From NCBI GenBank assembly GCA_937901185.1, contig CALCHR010000041.1, forward strand, positions 1 to 10,971: a stretch of 10,971 nucleotides of DNA, given 5' to 3'. This document shows, piece by piece, positions 1 through 5,908 of this stretch; within the stretch, counting starts at the first letter, position 1; each line of letters begins with the position of its first letter. This DNA is from an uncultured Bacteroidales bacterium (GTDB lineage Bacteria; Bacteroidota; Bacteroidia; Bacteroidales; Bacteroidaceae). The position numbers and the translations under genes were made by a program. The notes beneath the pieces are model-generated. The model made no database searches. It was not told where the DNA came from and worked only from the letters and a program-made list of their open reading frames with translations.

Positions 1-328
1 CGATGGTGGGTGCACCGGTGATGAGAGCGCTCACGGCGGCCTCACTCTTGGTGTGCTTGAAGAGTTTGTACGTAGAGAGGTACGACAACAGGAAGAGGCC
101 CACGAGGATGATGAGGCTGATGATGAGCAACTTGCCATCGTCGAACAGCATCGTGCGGTCGGCCTTGACGATGGAGACGAACAATGCCGCCGGCAAGGCA
201 TAGGTGAGCACCAGTTTATTGAAGATCTGTGCATTGGCAGCAGTAAACACGCCGCGCTTACCCGCTGCATATCCCAACGCCATGATGACGAAGATGGGAA
301 GGATGTCTTTGATGAGAATGTCGAACAT
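1..328 (-). CDS. AEC-family (auxin efflux carrier) permease, N-terminal part
   Basis: This is the first 109 codons of an inner-membrane carrier; the gene continues beyond the window start. Three hydrophobic segments are visible, at about residues 9-23 (ILPIFVIMALGYAAG), 37-54 (with the YALPAALF segment) and 66-85. The pattern ILPIF...GY.AGK at the N terminus and NKLVL.YALPAALF in the second helix is typical of the AEC family, which includes malonate and related carboxylate carriers and E. coli YfdV. The ATG at 326-328 is the first that precedes the membrane helix. The gene lies 71 bases downstream of oxc on the same strand, so it is probably co-transcribed. E. coli has the same trio (yfdW, yfdU, yfdV). 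Import of oxalate or export of formate is a plausible role but is inferred from context only. The family call is fairly sure; the substrate is not. Confidence 0.82.
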   Translation of the reverse strand, partial: MFDILIKDILPIFVIMALGYAAGKRGVFTAANAQIFNKLVLTYALPAALFVSIVKADRTMLFDDGKLLIISLIILVGLFLLSYLSTYKLFKHTKSEAAVSALITGAPTI

Positions 329-357
329 AAGCTTTCTTTTTTAGGTTAATCGGAGAA

Positions 358-391
358 TTCCGAGGACTCAGGGTGCTCTGAGTTCTCCGAG
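358..391. repeat. imperfect hairpin between oxc and the permease gene
   Basis: Bases 362-371 pair with 378-387 over 10 bp, including one G-T pair, around a six-base loop. After one mismatch, three more outer pairs are possible. No T-run follows at once in the direction of oxc transcription, so it is a poor intrinsic terminator. It may stabilise the upstream mRNA end or be a remnant of a dispersed repeat. Its arms (gaggactca and gagttctc) also occur in the small palindrome upstream of oxc at 2142-2158. Confidence 0.5.
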
Positions 392-399
392 ATCTCTGA

Positions 400-2112
400 T
401 TACATCTTGATGGTTGTCTTCGGATTCAAGTTTCCGATATGTCCGCTCTCGGTGCCTACGGCAGGGTCGATGACGCAGTTGATGAGCGAAGGCTTCTTTG
501 AGGCGAGCGCAGCGGTGAGGGCCGTGTGCATTTCGTCGGGAGTAGTGACATGGTAGGCGACGCCGCCAAAGGCTTCAATCATCTTGTCGTAGCGAGCGTC
601 AGGGGTGAGTGTGGTGGGCGAAGGGTCGTTGCCGCCACCGAGGTTGGGGTCGTTGCCACGGTAGATGCCACCATTGTTCAGAACCACGATGGTGATGGGC
701 AGGTGATAACGGCAGATGGTCTCCACCTCCATGCCGCTGAAACCGAAGGCACTGTCGCCCTCGATGGCGATGACCTGCTTGCCGCTGGTGACGGCAGCTG
801 CGATGGCGTAGCCCATGCCAATGCCCATGACACCCCAGGTGCCGGTATCGAGGCGCAGGCGAGGGTGATACATGTTAATGACATTACGTGTGTCGTCAAG
901 GGCGTTGGCGCCTTCGTTCACGACGAAAATATCCTTGTATCCCTGCATCACATCGCTCACAGCCTTGAGGGCATTGAAATAGTTCATGGGTGTGGTGGGC
1001 GTGGTGAGCTTGGCCTGCATCTTGACGGCGTTGGTCTGCTTCACGGTGTCGATAGCCTCGCGCCACTCTTTGGGACACTGGATGTTGAAGTTGTCCATCT
1101 TGGCTATCAGCACATCGAGCGACGATTCAATATCGCCTACTACGGGTGCTGCTATGGGGCGGTTGCTGTCTATCTCCTCGGGCTCAATGTCGAGCTGGAT
1201 GAACTGCACGGTGGGGTTCCACTTCTTGCCCTTGCCGTGGGTGAGCAGCCAGTTGAGGCGGGCGCCGATGAGCATCACTACGTCGGCCTCACCGAGCACG
1301 AGGCTACGCGCCGAGGCGGCACATTGGGGGTGGTCGTCGGGGAGCAGGCCCTTGGCCATCGACATGGGGAGGAAAGGAATGCCAGTCTTCTCTATGAAGG
1401 TGCGCACTTGCTCATCGGCCTGTGCATAGGCGGCTCCTTTGCCAAGGATGATGAGGGGCTTCTGTGCCGAGGAGAGGAGTTTCAGGGCACGCTTCACCGA
1501 GCCCGAACAGGGGTATTGCTTGGGCGCTGGGTCGACGGGCAAGAAGAGCGATGCCGAGGCTGCCTCGGTGTCCATCGTGGTGCCGAGCATAGCAGTGGTA
1601 ATGTCGAGATACACACCACCGGGACGACCCGACACGGCAGCACGTATGGCACGTGCAACGCCCACAGCGATATCCTCGGGGCGATTGATGCGGTAGGACG
1701 CCTTGGCGAAGGGCTTGGCGATATTCATTTGATCGAGACCCTCGTAGTCGCCCTGATTGAGATCGATGATGTTGCGGTCGCTCGAACCACTAATCTGTAT
1801 CATTGGAAAACCGTTGATGGTGGCTGCCGCCAAAGCGGTAAGCCCATTGAGAAAACCCGGAGCCGACACGGTGAGGCAGATGCCGGGCTTCTTGGTAAGG
1901 TAGCCACTGATGGCAGCGGCATTGCCTGCCGACTGCTCGTGACGAAATCCGATATAGCGGATACCCACCTCTTGTGCGTGGCGGGCAAGGTCTGTGACCG
2001 GAATGCCCACGACACCGTAGATGGTGTCCACGCCATTACGTTTGAGAGCATCGACCATGAGGTGCATGCCGTCGGTGAGAGTGGCGTTGGGGTTGTTGGT
2101 GATATAGTCCAT
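400..2112 (-). CDS. oxc: oxalyl-CoA decarboxylase
   Basis: This cytoplasmic thiamine-diphosphate enzyme converts oxalyl-CoA to formyl-CoA and CO2, the energy-yielding step of oxalate breakdown. The protein has 570 residues; the Oxalobacter formigenes enzyme has 568. It has the usual three-domain layout. The N-terminal domain carries the cofactor-activating glutamate in RHEQSAGNAA (E59) and the active-site pair in GDYEGLDQ (Y123, E124). The C-terminal domain has the ThDP/Mg motif GDSAFGFSGME (from 452) ending in NN (479-480), followed by GIYRGND with Y484. The C-terminal stretch GTESGHIGNLNPK is also typical of the family and closes the active site in known structures. The start at 2110-2112 matches the family length, and a Shine-Dalgarno sequence is absent. 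The gene sits downstream of frc and upstream of an AEC permease. It is much more GC-rich than the right half of the window. Assignment is very secure. Confidence 0.97.
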   Translation of the reverse strand: MDYITNNPNATLTDGMHLMVDALKRNGVDTIYGVVGIPVTDLARHAQEVGIRYIGFRHEQSAGNAAAISGYLTKKPGICLTVSAPGFLNGLTALAAATINGFPMIQISGSSDRNIIDLNQGDYEGLDQMNIAKPFAKASYRINRPEDIAVGVARAIRAAVSGRPGGVYLDITTAMLGTTMDTEAASASLFLPVDPAPKQYPCSGSVKRALKLLSSAQKPLIILGKGAAYAQADEQVRTFIEKTGIPFLPMSMAKGLLPDDHPQCAASARSLVLGEADVVMLIGARLNWLLTHGKGKKWNPTVQFIQLDIEPEEIDSNRPIAAPVVGDIESSLDVLIAKMDNFNIQCPKEWREAIDTVKQTNAVKMQAKLTTPTTPMNYFNALKAVSDVMQGYKDIFVVNEGANALDDTRNVINMYHPRLRLDTGTWGVMGIGMGYAIAAAVTSGKQVIAIEGDSAFGFSGMEVETICRYHLPITIVVLNNGGIYRGNDPNLGGGNDPSPTTLTPDARYDKMIEAFGGVAYHVTTPDEMHTALTAALASKKPSLINCVIDPAVGTESGHIGNLNPKTTIKM

Positions 2113-2117
2113 GTAAT

Positions 2118-2145
2118 TAGGAGTTAGGAGTTAGGAATTAGGAGT
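2118..2145. repeat. four-copy heptamer tandem repeat just upstream of oxc
   Basis: On the plus strand the units read TAGGAGT, TAGGAGT, TAGGAAT, TAGGAGT. On the oxc mRNA this becomes a run of ACTCCTA-type heptamers that ends five bases before the oxc ATG. It replaces the normal ribosome-binding region. Short tandem repeats like this can change copy number by slippage. An effect on oxc expression is inference. Confidence 0.85.
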
Positions 2146-2158
2146 TCTCGGAGGACTC
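2142..2158. repeat. 17-bp imperfect palindrome between heptamer repeat and TIR element
   Basis: GAGTTCTC and GAGGACTC flank a single G and are self-complementary except for one G-T pair. On the plus strand a T-run follows at 2160-2166, giving the look of a small terminator, but no plus-strand gene ends here. Its two arms recur in the hairpin at 358-391, so related sequences lie on both sides of oxc. Confidence 0.5.
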
Positions 2159-2167
2159 ATTTTTTTA

Positions 2168-2431
2168 CTGTCATGCTGAGCGTAGCGAAGCATCTCGCAG
2201 AGTGCTCTGGTGAAAAGGGACTCCTTGGTGAAACTAAAGCTAAAGGTGCTAAAGCACGCTCTTCGGAGGAGCTGAAGTCCCTTTCATCGTAAGCAACGCT
2301 ATCATACCGCGTTGCCGTCGCAACCAATGCTCATCTCGCATTGGCGTCGCAACCGACGCTCATTGCTTTCAGCGACCTAAAGGCCCTGCGTCGGTCCTAC
2401 GTGAGATCCTTCACTGCGTTCAGGATGACAG
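2168..2431. repeat. 264-bp non-coding element with 31-bp terminal inverted repeats
   Basis: This element fills most of the 331-base gene-free gap between frc and oxc. Its ends, 2168-2198 (starting CTGTCATGCTGAGCG) and 2401-2431 (ending TTCAGGATGACAG), are inverted copies matching at 25 of 31 positions. The outermost sequence resembles a TGTCAT-CTGAGCG-AGCGAAG-ATCTC repeat that I remember from intergenic regions of many Bacteroidetes genomes. Inside are a long-range stem (2214-2222 with 2276-2284), a tetraloop hairpin (GTGC-taaa-GCAC, 2246-2257) and three further hairpin units (2293-2395). It holds no plausible ORF, and no clear target-site duplication is visible. It could be a miniature inverted-repeat element or a dispersed structured repeat. 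It would be transcribed in the frc-oxc mRNA if these genes share one transcript. Confidence 0.75.
2293..2395. repeat. three successive GCAAC-starting hairpin units inside the element
   Basis: Unit 1 pairs GCAACGC (2293-2299) with GCGTTGC (2309-2315). Unit 2 pairs CCAATGC (2324-2330) with GCATTGG (2338-2344). Unit 3 pairs ACCGACGC (2352-2359) with GCGTCGGT (2388-2395). The units start with GCAAC at spacings of about 27 and 29 bases. Units 2 and 3 share a 19-base direct repeat (2316-2334 and 2345-2363, 17 matches). Where unit 3 differs from unit 2 in its left arm, its right arm changes to match, so pairing is kept. Confidence 0.7.
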
Positions 2432-2443
2432 ATTACTTTATTA

Positions 2444-3721
2444 TCAAGCGGTCTTGCAGATGATTTGCTTTTTGCGCAATGCCGCAATCTCCTCGCCTGT
2501 GTAGCCAATCTCGCGGAGCACCTCGTCGGTATGTTGCCCGAGGGCAGGAGCGGGCTTCACCTCGGGCTTGTAGCTCGAGAACTTGGGAGGGCAGCCGATG
2601 GTGAGGAACTTGCCGCGTCCAGGTTGGTCAACCTCGACAATGGTGCCACACTTACGTAACGACTCGTCTTCGGCGATCTCCTTCATTGTGAGTACGGGGC
2701 CGCAGGGAACACCCGCCTTGCCCAGGGTCTCAACAATCTCCATCTTCTCACGAGTGATGGTGTAGGCCTCTACGGCAGCGTAGATCTCCTCCTTGATCTT
2801 ATTGCGCGCCTCGGGAGTATTGTACTTCGGGTCGGTAGCCCACTCGGGGTGGCCGATGGCGGTAGCGGCAGCAGCAAAAGGCTTCTCCTCGTTTTGCAAT
2901 ACGATGTAGACGAAAGCACCGGAGTCGGTTTCCCAACCCTTGCAGCGATAGCACCAGCCCATCACCTGTCCGCCTTCTACATTACCGCCACGAGGTACGG
3001 TGTTGCCAAAGGTGCCGTTAGGGTATTGAGGAAAGTGTTGGAGCACGCCCGTGTGCTCGAGGATGAGCTGGTCGCGCAATTTTACACGACAGAGGTTGAT
3101 GACTGCATCTTGCATGGATTGCTCTACGAAACAGCCTTCACCTGTCTTTTCGCGCTGCATGAGCGCGGCTAAGAGCCCAATGAGCAGGTGCATGCCAGTG
3201 TTGCTATCGCCTAAAGCGGCACCCGATTGGGTGGGGATGTTGTAGTCGCCCTTCCACCAACCGGTAGTGGCAGCTGCACCACCCGCACATTGTGCGACAG
3301 GCTCGAAGGCCTTGACAGAGGCGAAGGGTGAGTCGTCGTTGAACCCCTTGATGGTTCCGTAGATGATGCGGGGGTTGATCTTGTGTACCTCTTCCCAAGA
3401 GAAACCTAATTTGGCTACAGCTCCGGGATGGAGGTTCTCGACGAAAATGTCAGCTGTCTCAAGTAATTTGGTGAGAATCTCTTTGCCCTCGGGCGTTTTC
3501 ATGTTCAGCTCAATAGAGCGCTTGTTGCAGTTGAGCTGTAGGTAATACAGACTGTCCATACCCGGATAGTCGAGCAGTTCGGTACGCGTAGGGTCGCCAA
3601 GACCTACCCGCTCAATCTTTATCACATCGGCGCCAAGCCACGCCAACATTTGTGTGCACGAGGGCCCCGACTGTACCTGGGTCCAGTCTATGACTTTGAT
3701 ACCTTGCAATGGTGCTGTCAT
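2444..3721 (-). CDS. frc: formyl-CoA:oxalate CoA-transferase-like protein (CaiB/BaiF class III)
   Basis: This class III CoA-transferase moves CoA from a donor, classically formyl-CoA, onto oxalate to make oxalyl-CoA for Oxc. It has 425 residues from the chosen start; the O. formigenes enzyme has 428. Family landmarks in order: MTAPLQGIKVIDWTQVQSGP with Q17, LGADVIKIER, NCNKRSIELNMKTPEGK, the AQCAGGAAATTG stretch, SGAALGDSNTGMHL with the catalytic Asp at D172, MQDAV, PRGGN and CKGWETD. The ATG at 3719-3721 is preferred because AAGGAG lies nine bases upstream and the homology begins there. An ATG at 3752-3754 would add 11 residues. Two differences from the O. formigenes enzyme as I remember it: Trp48 is Glu here, and the GGGGQ loop reads VEGGQ. 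The CoA donor might therefore be different. No clear promoter was found in the 233 bases between yraN and this gene. Confidence 0.9.
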   Translation of the reverse strand: MTAPLQGIKVIDWTQVQSGPSCTQMLAWLGADVIKIERVGLGDPTRTELLDYPGMDSLYYLQLNCNKRSIELNMKTPEGKEILTKLLETADIFVENLHPGAVAKLGFSWEEVHKINPRIIYGTIKGFNDDSPFASVKAFEPVAQCAGGAAATTGWWKGDYNIPTQSGAALGDSNTGMHLLIGLLAALMQREKTGEGCFVEQSMQDAVINLCRVKLRDQLILEHTGVLQHFPQYPNGTFGNTVPRGGNVEGGQVMGWCYRCKGWETDSGAFVYIVLQNEEKPFAAAATAIGHPEWATDPKYNTPEARNKIKEEIYAAVEAYTITREKMEIVETLGKAGVPCGPVLTMKEIAEDESLRKCGTIVEVDQPGRGKFLTIGCPPKFSSYKPEVKPAPALGQHTDEVLREIGYTGEEIAALRKKQIICKTA

Positions 3722-3954
3722 ATCAGTAATCTCCTTGTTGTTTTGGTTAGACATAAAATGAATTTGTATTGTTTCAACAAGAAAGAATACGATATGTTTC
3801 TTGCTCGCTTGCTTTTTTAGGGAATGCAACACGTTTTAAGAAGTTGCTCTTGGCTTTACCTTCAATTTAGTTTAGGATTGTCCTGAAGTGGATGGTCCTC
3901 TAATAAGTTATACTAAATAGTGGTAGTCTATTTGTAAGGGCAAACTTTGAGATG

Positions 3955-4320
3955 CTAATATAGTGGAGAGTGAAAAGCATCCTCGATGTGCTCGATTCTT
4001 TGGTTTCCTAACTCTCCAGTGATGGCAATAATGTCGAATCTTACAGGAAGATCGATGCGATGGTAACGGACGTAGGCATTGGCTGCCTGCATGATTTTGT
4101 GAATTTTCTCATCAGTGACGGCATCAATGGCATCTCCATAGCGGCAGGATTGGCGGGCCTTTACTTCAATGAAGACGAGTGTGCCGTTCTTTTGGGCTAC
4201 AATATCGAGTTCCTTGTGACCAACACGCCAATTGCGGTCGCGTATGGTGTATCCGCGTGCCATGAGATAGGCTGCTGCGCGATCTTCGCTGATTATACCG
4301 AATTCGTTGTGCTGTGCCAT
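3955..4320 (-). CDS. yraN: YraN / UPF0102 family endonuclease-like protein
   Basis: This small protein of 121 residues belongs to a family with a restriction-endonuclease-like fold whose cellular role is not firmly known. The order of motifs is typical: E..A..YL...GY.I..RNWR (residues 12-32), then KELDIVAQ with E37 and D39, then LVFIEVKAR with E52 and K54. These form the acidic-plus-lysine active site of the nuclease superfamily. RFDIIAI follows near residue 94. The usual GE[IL]D is HKELD here, but the acidic residues are kept. The ATG at 4318-4320 fits the family; a longer reading to 4530 adds 70 residues without family features. A TATATTTG box lies 22 bases upstream. It is divergent from xerC and upstream of frc, with no clear terminator between. 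Confidence 0.9.
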   Translation of the reverse strand: MAQHNEFGIISEDRAAAYLMARGYTIRDRNWRVGHKELDIVAQKNGTLVFIEVKARQSCRYGDAIDAVTDEKIHKIMQAANAYVRYHRIDLPVRFDIIAITGELGNQRIEHIEDAFHSPLY

Positions 4321-4341
4321 AGCTGTCTTGTCTACAGAGTG

Positions 4342-4349
4342 CAAATATA
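4342..4349 (-). promoter_or_regulatory. candidate -7 box for yraN
   Basis: The minus strand reads TATATTTG, a perfect fit to the Bacteroidetes -7 consensus TAnnTTTG, 22 bases before the yraN start codon. No TTTG box is found at the expected distance upstream, so support is partial. Confidence 0.45.
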
Positions 4350-4495
4350 GAATAAAGTTTTGAATTGGTGAAGCGTGGCCGTGGATGAGTGTATCGGTGG
4401 ATTGGTGAAATCTATGATTAGGAATGTAAGGCGATGGAACTTGGTGCTGAAATGCGATAAAAATAGGGAGAGATGGAAGAAAATGGAAACTTTCC

Positions 4496-4526
4496 TTTGT
4501 GTTGTAGAATAAAATTGCTATATTCG
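4496..4526 (+). promoter_or_regulatory. candidate promoter for xerC-hpf
   Basis: TTTG at 4496-4499 is followed after exactly 19 bases by TATATTCG at 4519-4526, one base from the Bacteroidetes consensus TTTG-N19-21-TAnnTTTG. It would start a transcript near 4532 with a leader of about 75 bases before xerC. The 288-base divergent gap (4321-4608) holds nothing else I can support. Confidence 0.6.
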
Positions 4527-4608
4527 CCAATGAAAAGATGAAAATCTGACAATGATGGAAACATGTTGGGCTTTTCTCTTATTTATATGTATATAGCAAG
4601 GTGTGCCT

Positions 4609-5499
4609 ATGATAGAGAAATTCTTGAACTATCTCCGGCTTGAGAAAGCGTATTCGCCTCATACGGTGGTGAGCTACGGAAACGATATTAAGGCGTTTGA
4701 GGTGTACCTTGGGAATAAAACTCATGGTGAATATGATTTAGTGACAGCTGATGCCGACCTGGTGAGAGGGTGGGCGGTGGAGCTGATGTCGTCAGGATGC
4801 AATGCTACTACGGTGAATCGTAAGCTGAGCTCTCTGCGGACGTTCTATAAATTCTTACTAAAGAAAGAAATGGTAACGGTGTCGCCTGTACAGAATGTAC
4901 ATGGACCCAAAAAAAAGAAGCCGTTGCCGCAGTTTGTGCGCGAAGCAGATATGGAACGATTGCTCTGTGGCACGAGTCAAGGAGATGCATGGGAGGAATT
5001 GAGAGAATATGCTGTGTTGCAGCTCTTCTATGAAACGGGTATCCGTCTATCGGAACTTGTAGGACTTGATGTGGAAGATGTGGATTTTGGCCGCAAGACG
5101 ATTAAGGTTACAGGAAAACGTAATAAGCAGCGTGTCGTTCCTATTGGAGAAGGATTGGCGGAAACCCTGAAAAGGTATGTGGATGCTCGATCTTGCAAGG
5201 AAGAACGGAATGAATCGTCTCTGTTCATTACGGATAAAGGCAAACGTGTGTATCCGCATTGGGTGTACCGATTGGTGAGAAAGAATCTATCGCAAGTCGT
5301 CTCGTTGAAGAAACGAAGCCCCCACGTGTTGCGGCATACTTTTGCTACAGCCATGCTGAATAATGAGGCAGAACTGGAAGCTGTGAAGGAACTGATGGGG
5401 CATGAGAGTGTGAGCACGACACAGATTTATACCCATACGACGTTTGAAGAACTGAAAAAAGCATATAGCAAAGCCCATCCACGGGCAAGTATTAACTAA
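4609..5499 (+). CDS. xerC: XerC/XerD-type tyrosine site-specific recombinase
   Basis: The protein has 296 residues and belongs to the phage-integrase family that resolves chromosome dimers at dif during division. The N-terminal SAM-like domain (IEKFLNYLRLEKAYSPHTV and what follows, to about residue 100) is followed by the catalytic domain. All active-site residues are present: R146 in ETGIRLSEL, K170 in the beta-hairpin, H239 and R242 in HVLRHTFAT, H265 in LMGHESV, and the nucleophile Y274 in TQIYTH. The ATG at 4609 is preferred over the in-frame GTG at 4603 because AAGG at 4598-4601 is well spaced only for the ATG. It is followed 19 bases later by hpf, the order I recall from other Bacteroidales. 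That conserved setting and normal length argue for a housekeeping Xer protein and not a mobile-element integrase. XerC versus XerD cannot be settled here. Confidence 0.93.
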   Translation: MIEKFLNYLRLEKAYSPHTVVSYGNDIKAFEVYLGNKTHGEYDLVTADADLVRGWAVELMSSGCNATTVNRKLSSLRTFYKFLLKKEMVTVSPVQNVHGPKKKKPLPQFVREADMERLLCGTSQGDAWEELREYAVLQLFYETGIRLSELVGLDVEDVDFGRKTIKVTGKRNKQRVVPIGEGLAETLKRYVDARSCKEERNESSLFITDKGKRVYPHWVYRLVRKNLSQVVSLKKRSPHVLRHTFATAMLNNEAELEAVKELMGHESVSTTQIYTHTTFEELKKAYSKAHPRASIN

Positions 5500-5506
5500 T
5501 ATAAAC

Positions 5507-5513
5507 AAGGAGG
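5507..5513 (+). promoter_or_regulatory. strong Shine-Dalgarno of hpf
   Basis: AAGGAGG lies five bases before the hpf ATG at 5519. This is near-perfect complementarity to the anti-SD. It stands out because most starts in this window (oxc, rarA, the ABC-F gene, rho) have no such sequence, as is usual in Bacteroidetes. Confidence 0.85.
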
Positions 5514-5518
5514 TAAGT

Positions 5519-5818
5519 ATGAAAACTAACATCCAGAGCATCCATTTTGATGCAAGTGAGCAATTGCAAGCGTTTGTTGAAAAGAAAACAGCAAAGTTGG
5601 AGAAGTTCTTCGACGAGATAGATACAGTAGAAGTAGTCCTTAAAGTAGTAAAGCCGGAAACGGCAATGAATAAGCAGGCTGATGTAAAAGTGCTGGTGAA
5701 AAATGAAAGTCTTTTTGCATCGAAAGTTTGTGATACTTTTGAGGAAAGTGTGGACCAATGTGTCGATGCATTACGTATTCAACTTGAAAAATATAAGGAA
5801 AAATTGCGCGGAAAGTAA
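5519..5818 (+). CDS. hpf: ribosome hibernation-promoting factor, short form
   Basis: This cytoplasmic protein of 99 residues belongs to the HPF/YfiA (RaiA) family. It binds the 30S decoding region and silences ribosomes in stationary phase or stress. The fold is visible as MKTNIQSIHFDASEQLQAFVEKK at the start, then the KLEKFFDEIDTVEVVLKV strand-helix unit, basic strands (ADVKVLVKNE), and a C-terminal helix EESVDQCVDALRIQLEKYKEK. The length is that of the short HPF; the C-terminal dimerisation domain of long HPF is absent. It lies 19 bases after xerC and probably shares its transcript, but has its own strong Shine-Dalgarno. A weak hairpin at 5830-5846 follows the stop but has no T-run. Confidence 0.92.
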   Translation: MKTNIQSIHFDASEQLQAFVEKKTAKLEKFFDEIDTVEVVLKVVKPETAMNKQADVKVLVKNESLFASKVCDTFEESVDQCVDALRIQLEKYKEKLRGK

Positions 5819-5835
5819 AAAAAAAGCAGAAACCT

Positions 5836-5866
5836 TTTGCAGGTTTGAAATAAATGCCTAAATTTG
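5836..5866 (+). promoter_or_regulatory. promoter of tRNA-Thr
   Basis: TTTG at 5836-5839, a gap of 19 bases, then TAAATTTG at 5859-5866. Both boxes match the Bacteroidetes primary-sigma consensus exactly, with ideal spacing. Transcription should start near 5872, about 37 bases before the mature tRNA. Confidence 0.75.
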
Positions 5867-5900
5867 CAGCCGTTTTCAGCCCCGTTCGCTGGACGGCTGC
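5866..5900 (+). other. stem-loop in the leader of tRNA-Thr
   Basis: GCAGCCGT (5866-5873) pairs perfectly with ACGGCTGC (5893-5900). Inside, CAGC (5877-5880) pairs with GCTG (5888-5891) around a seven-base loop. The left arm overlaps the last base of the -7 box and the expected start site, and only TTAAAAC follows. It could end the hpf transcript inefficiently or act in processing of the tRNA precursor. Confidence 0.55.
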
Positions 5901-5908
5901 TTAAAACT

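Noticed and set aside
53..349. 98-codon plus-strand frame over the permease gene
   Set aside because: The minus-strand frame gives a clear AEC membrane protein; this acidic translation has no recognisable features.
526..2127. 533-codon open frame on the plus strand, antisense to oxc
   Set aside because: It is a shadow caused by GC-rich codons of oxc. Its translation shows no family motif and is rich in His, Gly and Val, as expected of a reversed coding frame.
2293..2395. CRISPR-like array
   Set aside because: There are only two to three degenerate units, repeats contain the hairpin arms and no unique spacers separate them; no cas genes are nearby.
3722..3832. Longer start for frc giving 462 residues
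   Set aside because: The upstream residues do not match the family, and a Shine-Dalgarno supports the start at 3721.
4321..4530. N-terminal extension of yraN by 70 residues
   Set aside because: The added residues have no family similarity, and a -7 box lies inside this stretch just before the family start codon.
4609..5499. Tyrosine recombinase as evidence of an integrative element
   Set aside because: Length, complete catalytic residues and the hpf/tRNA-Thr neighbourhood match the housekeeping Xer gene. The nearby tRNA 3' end has no duplicated attachment site in the window.
5830..5846. Terminator after hpf (AAACC-GGTTT hairpin)
   Set aside because: The stem is only five bp, has no T-run, and overlaps the -33 box of the tRNA promoter.
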